Made by a program: the position numbers and the translations under genes. A stretch of DNA of 35,518 bases, taken from the NCBI GenBank assembly GCA_020860445.1, contig JAJBUH010000003.1:1-35518 (forward strand), given 5' to 3'. The notes under the pieces are model-generated. The model saw only the letters and a program-made list of their open reading frames with translations, was not told the origin of the DNA and did no database searches. Below, piece by piece: positions 32,871-35,518 of the stretch; the stretch's first letter is position 1; every line of letters begins with the position of its first letter. This stretch comes from Bacteroidales bacterium (GTDB taxonomy: Bacteria; Bacteroidota; Bacteroidia; Bacteroidales; Muribaculaceae).

Positions 32871-34154
32871 GTGATACTGCTGATAGATGATGACATATCG
32901 ATAAGGGAATCCGTTAGGTTTGTGCTCAAGCATGCCGGGTATGAGTGTGTGCTGACCGAGGGCCCAGCCCAGGCCATGGACCTGCTGCGCACGCATCAGC
33001 CCGACCTCGTGCTGATGGATATGAACTTTGGCAACTCCACCAGCGGAGCCGAAGGCTTGGAGTTGTTGCGCCGGGTCAAGGCGTTGCGCCCGGGGTTGCC
33101 GGTGATTCTGATTACCGCTTGGGGCACCATCCCACTGGCGGTCGAGGGTATGCGCCTCGGCGCCAGCGATTTCATCACTAAGCCTTGGAATAATCAAGAG
33201 CTGCTCAGGCGCATCGAGACCATCCTCCAGCTCAACTCCAAGCCAACTCCTGGCGACACCGCCCAATGCTTCAGCAAGATCCTTGGCAATCATCCCTCGC
33301 TCACAAGCGTGATCAAGACGGCGCAGATGATTGCCCCGACCGATGCGCCGGTGCTGATACTCGGCGAAAACGGCACCGGCAAGGAACTCCTCGCCGAGGC
33401 TATCCACCGTGCCAGCCGTCGCGCTGGTCGGCCTTTTGTCAAGGTAAATCTGGGAGGGATATCGCAGAGCCTGTTTGAGAGCGAGATGTTCGGCCACCGC
33501 AAGGGGGCTTATACCGGGGCCATCGCCGACCGGGTAGGGCGCTTTGAATTGGCCGACCATGGCACTATCTTTCTCGATGAAATTGGCGACCTCGATGCGG
33601 CGAGCCAGGTTAAGCTGCTGAGGGTGCTGCAAGAACATACCTTCGAGCGTCTTGGCGAGAGTCAACCTCACCGGGTAGATATCCGAGTGATTTGCGCCAC
33701 CAACGCTGACTTGCAGCAACGGGTGGCAGAGCGCACATTTCGCGAAGACCTCTTCTATCGCATCAATCTGATTACCCTGCGATTACCGGCTCTGCGCGAG
33801 AGACCCGAGGATATACCGTTGCTTATCAAGCATTTCGCAGGCGAGGATTATTCGCGTTTTTCTGATAGCGCGATTGAGAGGTTGTCGGCTTTGCCTTATC
33901 CGGGCAATATACGCCAGCTTAAGAATCTGGTGGAGAGTCTTATTCTCACTCATCCCGACGATATTCCGGCCTCGGCCATTGAGGCGGCGGATAGTGCGCC
34001 CGCTTCGGCGCTTACCGATATCGAGAGCATGGAGCGGCGACAGATTTCCATTTCCTTGGAGCAATGCGATGGCAATGTGGCCAAGGCGGCAGCGTTGCTG
34101 GGCTTGACGCGTCAGGCTGTGTATCGACGCATCGAAAAATACGGGTTGCGATGA
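32871..34154 (+). CDS. NtrC-family sigma-54-dependent response regulator
   Basis: A 427-residue regulator. The receiver domain spans 1 to ~115 (acidic IDDD 5-8, phospho-acceptor D50 in LMDMNFG, T82, K104). The AAA+ domain has Walker A GENGTGKE (165-172), the sigma-54-contact loop GAYTGA (212-217, Y for the usual F, a known variant) and Walker B IFLDEIGD (233-240). A Fis-type helix-turn-helix ends the protein (GNVAKAAALLGLTRQAVYRRI). It probably activates the transporter operon with RpoN when phosphorylated by the kinase, whose ATG overlaps its stop. The GTG start at 32871 is used because a stop and a hairpin repeat lie in frame upstream; the original start may have been lost to the insertion. 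Confidence 0.92.
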   Translation: MILLIDDDISIRESVRFVLKHAGYECVLTEGPAQAMDLLRTHQPDLVLMDMNFGNSTSGAEGLELLRRVKALRPGLPVILITAWGTIPLAVEGMRLGASDFITKPWNNQELLRRIETILQLNSKPTPGDTAQCFSKILGNHPSLTSVIKTAQMIAPTDAPVLILGENGTGKELLAEAIHRASRRAGRPFVKVNLGGISQSLFESEMFGHRKGAYTGAIADRVGRFELADHGTIFLDEIGDLDAASQVKLLRVLQEHTFERLGESQPHRVDIRVICATNADLQQRVAERTFREDLFYRINLITLRLPALRERPEDIPLLIKHFAGEDYSRFSDSAIERLSALPYPGNIRQLKNLVESLILTHPDDIPASAIEAADSAPASALTDIESMERRQISISLEQCDGNVAKAAALLGLTRQAVYRRIEKYGLR

Positions 34155-35284
34155 TTTGGTGGATATTGCTTTGCTCGGCGTTGCTGCTGTGCCTGATAGG
34201 GTGGGGATATCGGCGATATGTGTGGTTGCCAAAGCAGACGCTCGCTATCGGCACAGATCTGCTGCACCAGCAGGATTTCAACAGCCGCCTCCGCAAGGTG
34301 GGCCATCGCGAGGTTGACCGCATCATCGACCTATTCAATCCTATGATGGATGCCTTGGATAGCAAGGCGCAGCGCATCGAGGAGCAGGAGAAATTTCTGA
34401 ATCAGATTATGGAGATTTCGCCTACGGCCATAGTGACGGTCGATGACAAAGGGAGCATCACTTATGCCAATCCGGCGTTTCGGGCTATGGCTGATGCTGA
34501 TGTGTGGGAGCGGGTGAGGACACTGGCGCTTGGCGAGAGCCAGGTGTTCAGGCTCAACACTGGCGCGGCATACCGAGGCACGCATCTCAGCTACATGGAT
34601 CGGGGTTTTGCCCATGATTTCTATATCATCGAATCGCTGACGGCCGAGATGGCCGAGGCCGAGAGGCATGCCTACGAGCAGGTGATCCGCACAGTCTCGC
34701 ACGAGGTCAACAACACGGTGTGCGGCGTAAATTCCACGCTCGAGGCCATCGGGCAGATTATCAGCGATGCCGATGCCGAGAGGGTGATAGCGGCTTGCCA
34801 GACGCGCACGCGCAACCTATCCGACTTTGTGTCGCGGTATGCGCAGATGGTGAAATTGCCGCAGCCGGTGATGCGGGAGGTGGCGCTTAATGATTTAGTG
34901 GCTGGCATTGCGCCATTTCTGGGCAATCTGTGCGCCGAGCATGGATGCGAATTTTCCTATCAGTTGGATTCGGCTGATGTTCATGTCATGATTGATGCGG
35001 CGCTGATGGAGCAGGCGCTGGTGAATATTGTGAAAAACGCTTGCGAGAATCCAGGGTGTCGGCTTGTGACCCTCGCTATCGATGGGCGCAGGATAGGGGT
35101 CGCCAATGATGGCGAGCCAATACCGGCCGAGGTGTCACAACATCTCTTCACTCCCTTCTTTACCACCAAGCCCACAGGCCAGGGCATCGGCCTCACCACC
35201 GTCCGTACCATCCTCACCGGCCACCATTGCCGCTTCTCCCTCGCCTCCGACGGCCCCCTCACCCGCTTCACCATTTGTTTCTAA
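34151..35284 (+). CDS. Sensor histidine kinase (NtrB/AtoS-like)
   Basis: A 377-residue kinase from the ATG at 34151, which overlaps the regulator stop (ATGA). The track's longer start at 34064 lies inside the regulator gene and is unlikely. One TM segment (3-20), a HAMP-like linker, a PAS domain (~82-165, SPTAIVTVDDKGSITYANPAF), an H-box RTVSHEVNNTV (H184), an N-box NIVKNACEN and a G-box GQGIGLTTV are seen. With no sizeable periplasmic domain it probably senses an inner-membrane or cytoplasmic signal. It should phosphorylate the regulator encoded immediately before it. Confidence 0.92.
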   Translation: MIWWILLCSALLLCLIGWGYRRYVWLPKQTLAIGTDLLHQQDFNSRLRKVGHREVDRIIDLFNPMMDALDSKAQRIEEQEKFLNQIMEISPTAIVTVDDKGSITYANPAFRAMADADVWERVRTLALGESQVFRLNTGAAYRGTHLSYMDRGFAHDFYIIESLTAEMAEAERHAYEQVIRTVSHEVNNTVCGVNSTLEAIGQIISDADAERVIAACQTRTRNLSDFVSRYAQMVKLPQPVMREVALNDLVAGIAPFLGNLCAEHGCEFSYQLDSADVHVMIDAALMEQALVNIVKNACENPGCRLVTLAIDGRRIGVANDGEPIPAEVSQHLFTPFFTTKPTGQGIGLTTVRTILTGHHCRFSLASDGPLTRFTICF

Positions 35285-35321
35285 GAAGGACAAATTAAAG
35301 TTAAATTTTAGTGGATACGAA

Positions 35322-35342
35322 TCGCCTCTCCGAGGCGACCAG
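35322..35342. repeat. GCCTCTCCGAGGC palindrome, distant copy
   Basis: Matches the family at 28651-28805, including the flanking GACCAG. Confidence 0.85.
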
Positions 35343-35350
35343 TGTCCCAG

Positions 35351-35468
35351 ATGCCATCCGGATGGTCTGTGACATCTGTCAGCACCTCTGGTGCTCTATG
35401 AAATATAAATGTGGCCACATAAGGAATCTGTGTAAATCTGTGTAAATCTGTGGTTAAAATCCATATTT
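35351..35468 (-). mobile_element. Partial inverted copy of the MITE-like element
   Basis: Reverse complement of the left ~115 bp of the 31780-31991 element, including the whole 41-bp terminal repeat (35424-35464), the AGCACCTCTGGTGCT palindrome and CCATCCGGATGG. The other end is missing or replaced by the GCCTCTCCGAGGC palindrome. It follows the histidine kinase stop. The last ~50 bp of the window hold nothing recognisable. Confidence 0.85.
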
Positions 35469-35518
35469 AGTGTTCACTGAATAATTAGGTCTCTTAGGCC
35501 CATACCCGCATGGGGCAA

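Noticed and set aside
34064-34150. Longer N-terminus of the histidine kinase in the ORF track
   Set aside because: It would overlap the helix-turn-helix region of the regulator. The ATG at 34151 overlaps the regulator stop and begins directly with the membrane segment.

Overview
The window looks like a chromosomal segment of a gut-type Bacteroidales bacterium, probably of the Muribaculaceae/Prevotellaceae kind. Four things point there. Promoters match the Bacteroidetes pattern (TTTG, 19-21 bp, TAnnTTTG). Several proteins end in type IX secretion (T9SS)-like sorting tails. There is a TonB-dependent receptor with a surface lipoprotein behind a cobalamin riboswitch. The housekeeping proteins (CoaX, RlmN, PdxA, Ptb/Buk) have Bacteroidetes-like sequences. 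The genus cannot be fixed from this sequence alone.

Layout. 0-2 kb (minus): an outer-membrane beta-barrel protein and type III pantothenate kinase. 2.1-2.3 kb: a cluster of inverted palindromic repeats. 2.5-7.5 kb (plus): rlmN, pdxA, a nucleotidyltransferase fused in frame to phosphate butyryltransferase, and butyrate kinase, separated by 7-bp tandem repeats and closed by a strong terminator. 7.7-16.0 kb is an accessory stretch. It holds an internally deleted Rpn/PD-(D/E)XK transposase-like gene, a HigB/HigA-type toxin-antitoxin pair, a LuxR-type regulator, a frameshifted MalS-like GH13 protein with altered catalytic residues, two adjacent AAA-ATPase-like/PD-(D/E)XK genes (the first lacking its nuclease end), and an exported protein of unknown function. 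A tRNA-Gly(CCC) follows.

16.2-22.9 kb: a Bcr/CflA-type efflux pump overlapping a GH2 beta-glucuronidase, a large T9SS-type modular surface protein, and a divergent AraC regulator. 23.0-28.6 kb (minus): a cobalamin-riboswitch-controlled B12 capture locus with a BtuB-like receptor, a BtuG-like beta-propeller surface lipoprotein, and two secreted proteins (one DUF4465/BtuH-like) that carry T9SS-like tails instead of lipid anchors. 28.65-29.0 kb: a dense island of several palindromic repeat families.

29.1-35.3 kb (plus): a double-length MacB/FtsX-type ABC permease, its ATPase, an NtrC-family sigma-54 activator and its histidine kinase. A candidate -24/-12 promoter and upstream palindromes precede the permease, so the two-component pair plausibly controls the transporter. 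A 212-bp element with perfect 41-bp terminal inverted repeats sits between permease and ATPase, and related copies lie in the leader of the regulator gene and after the kinase gene.

The most interesting points are the B12 locus with T9SS-type accessory proteins, the sigma-54-controlled exporter threaded with MITE-like hairpins, the nucleotidyltransferase-Ptb fusion whose linker looks like former intergenic DNA, the MalS-like pseudoenzyme, and the tandem ATPase/nuclease pair sharing a near-identical promoter module with the toxin-antitoxin region.
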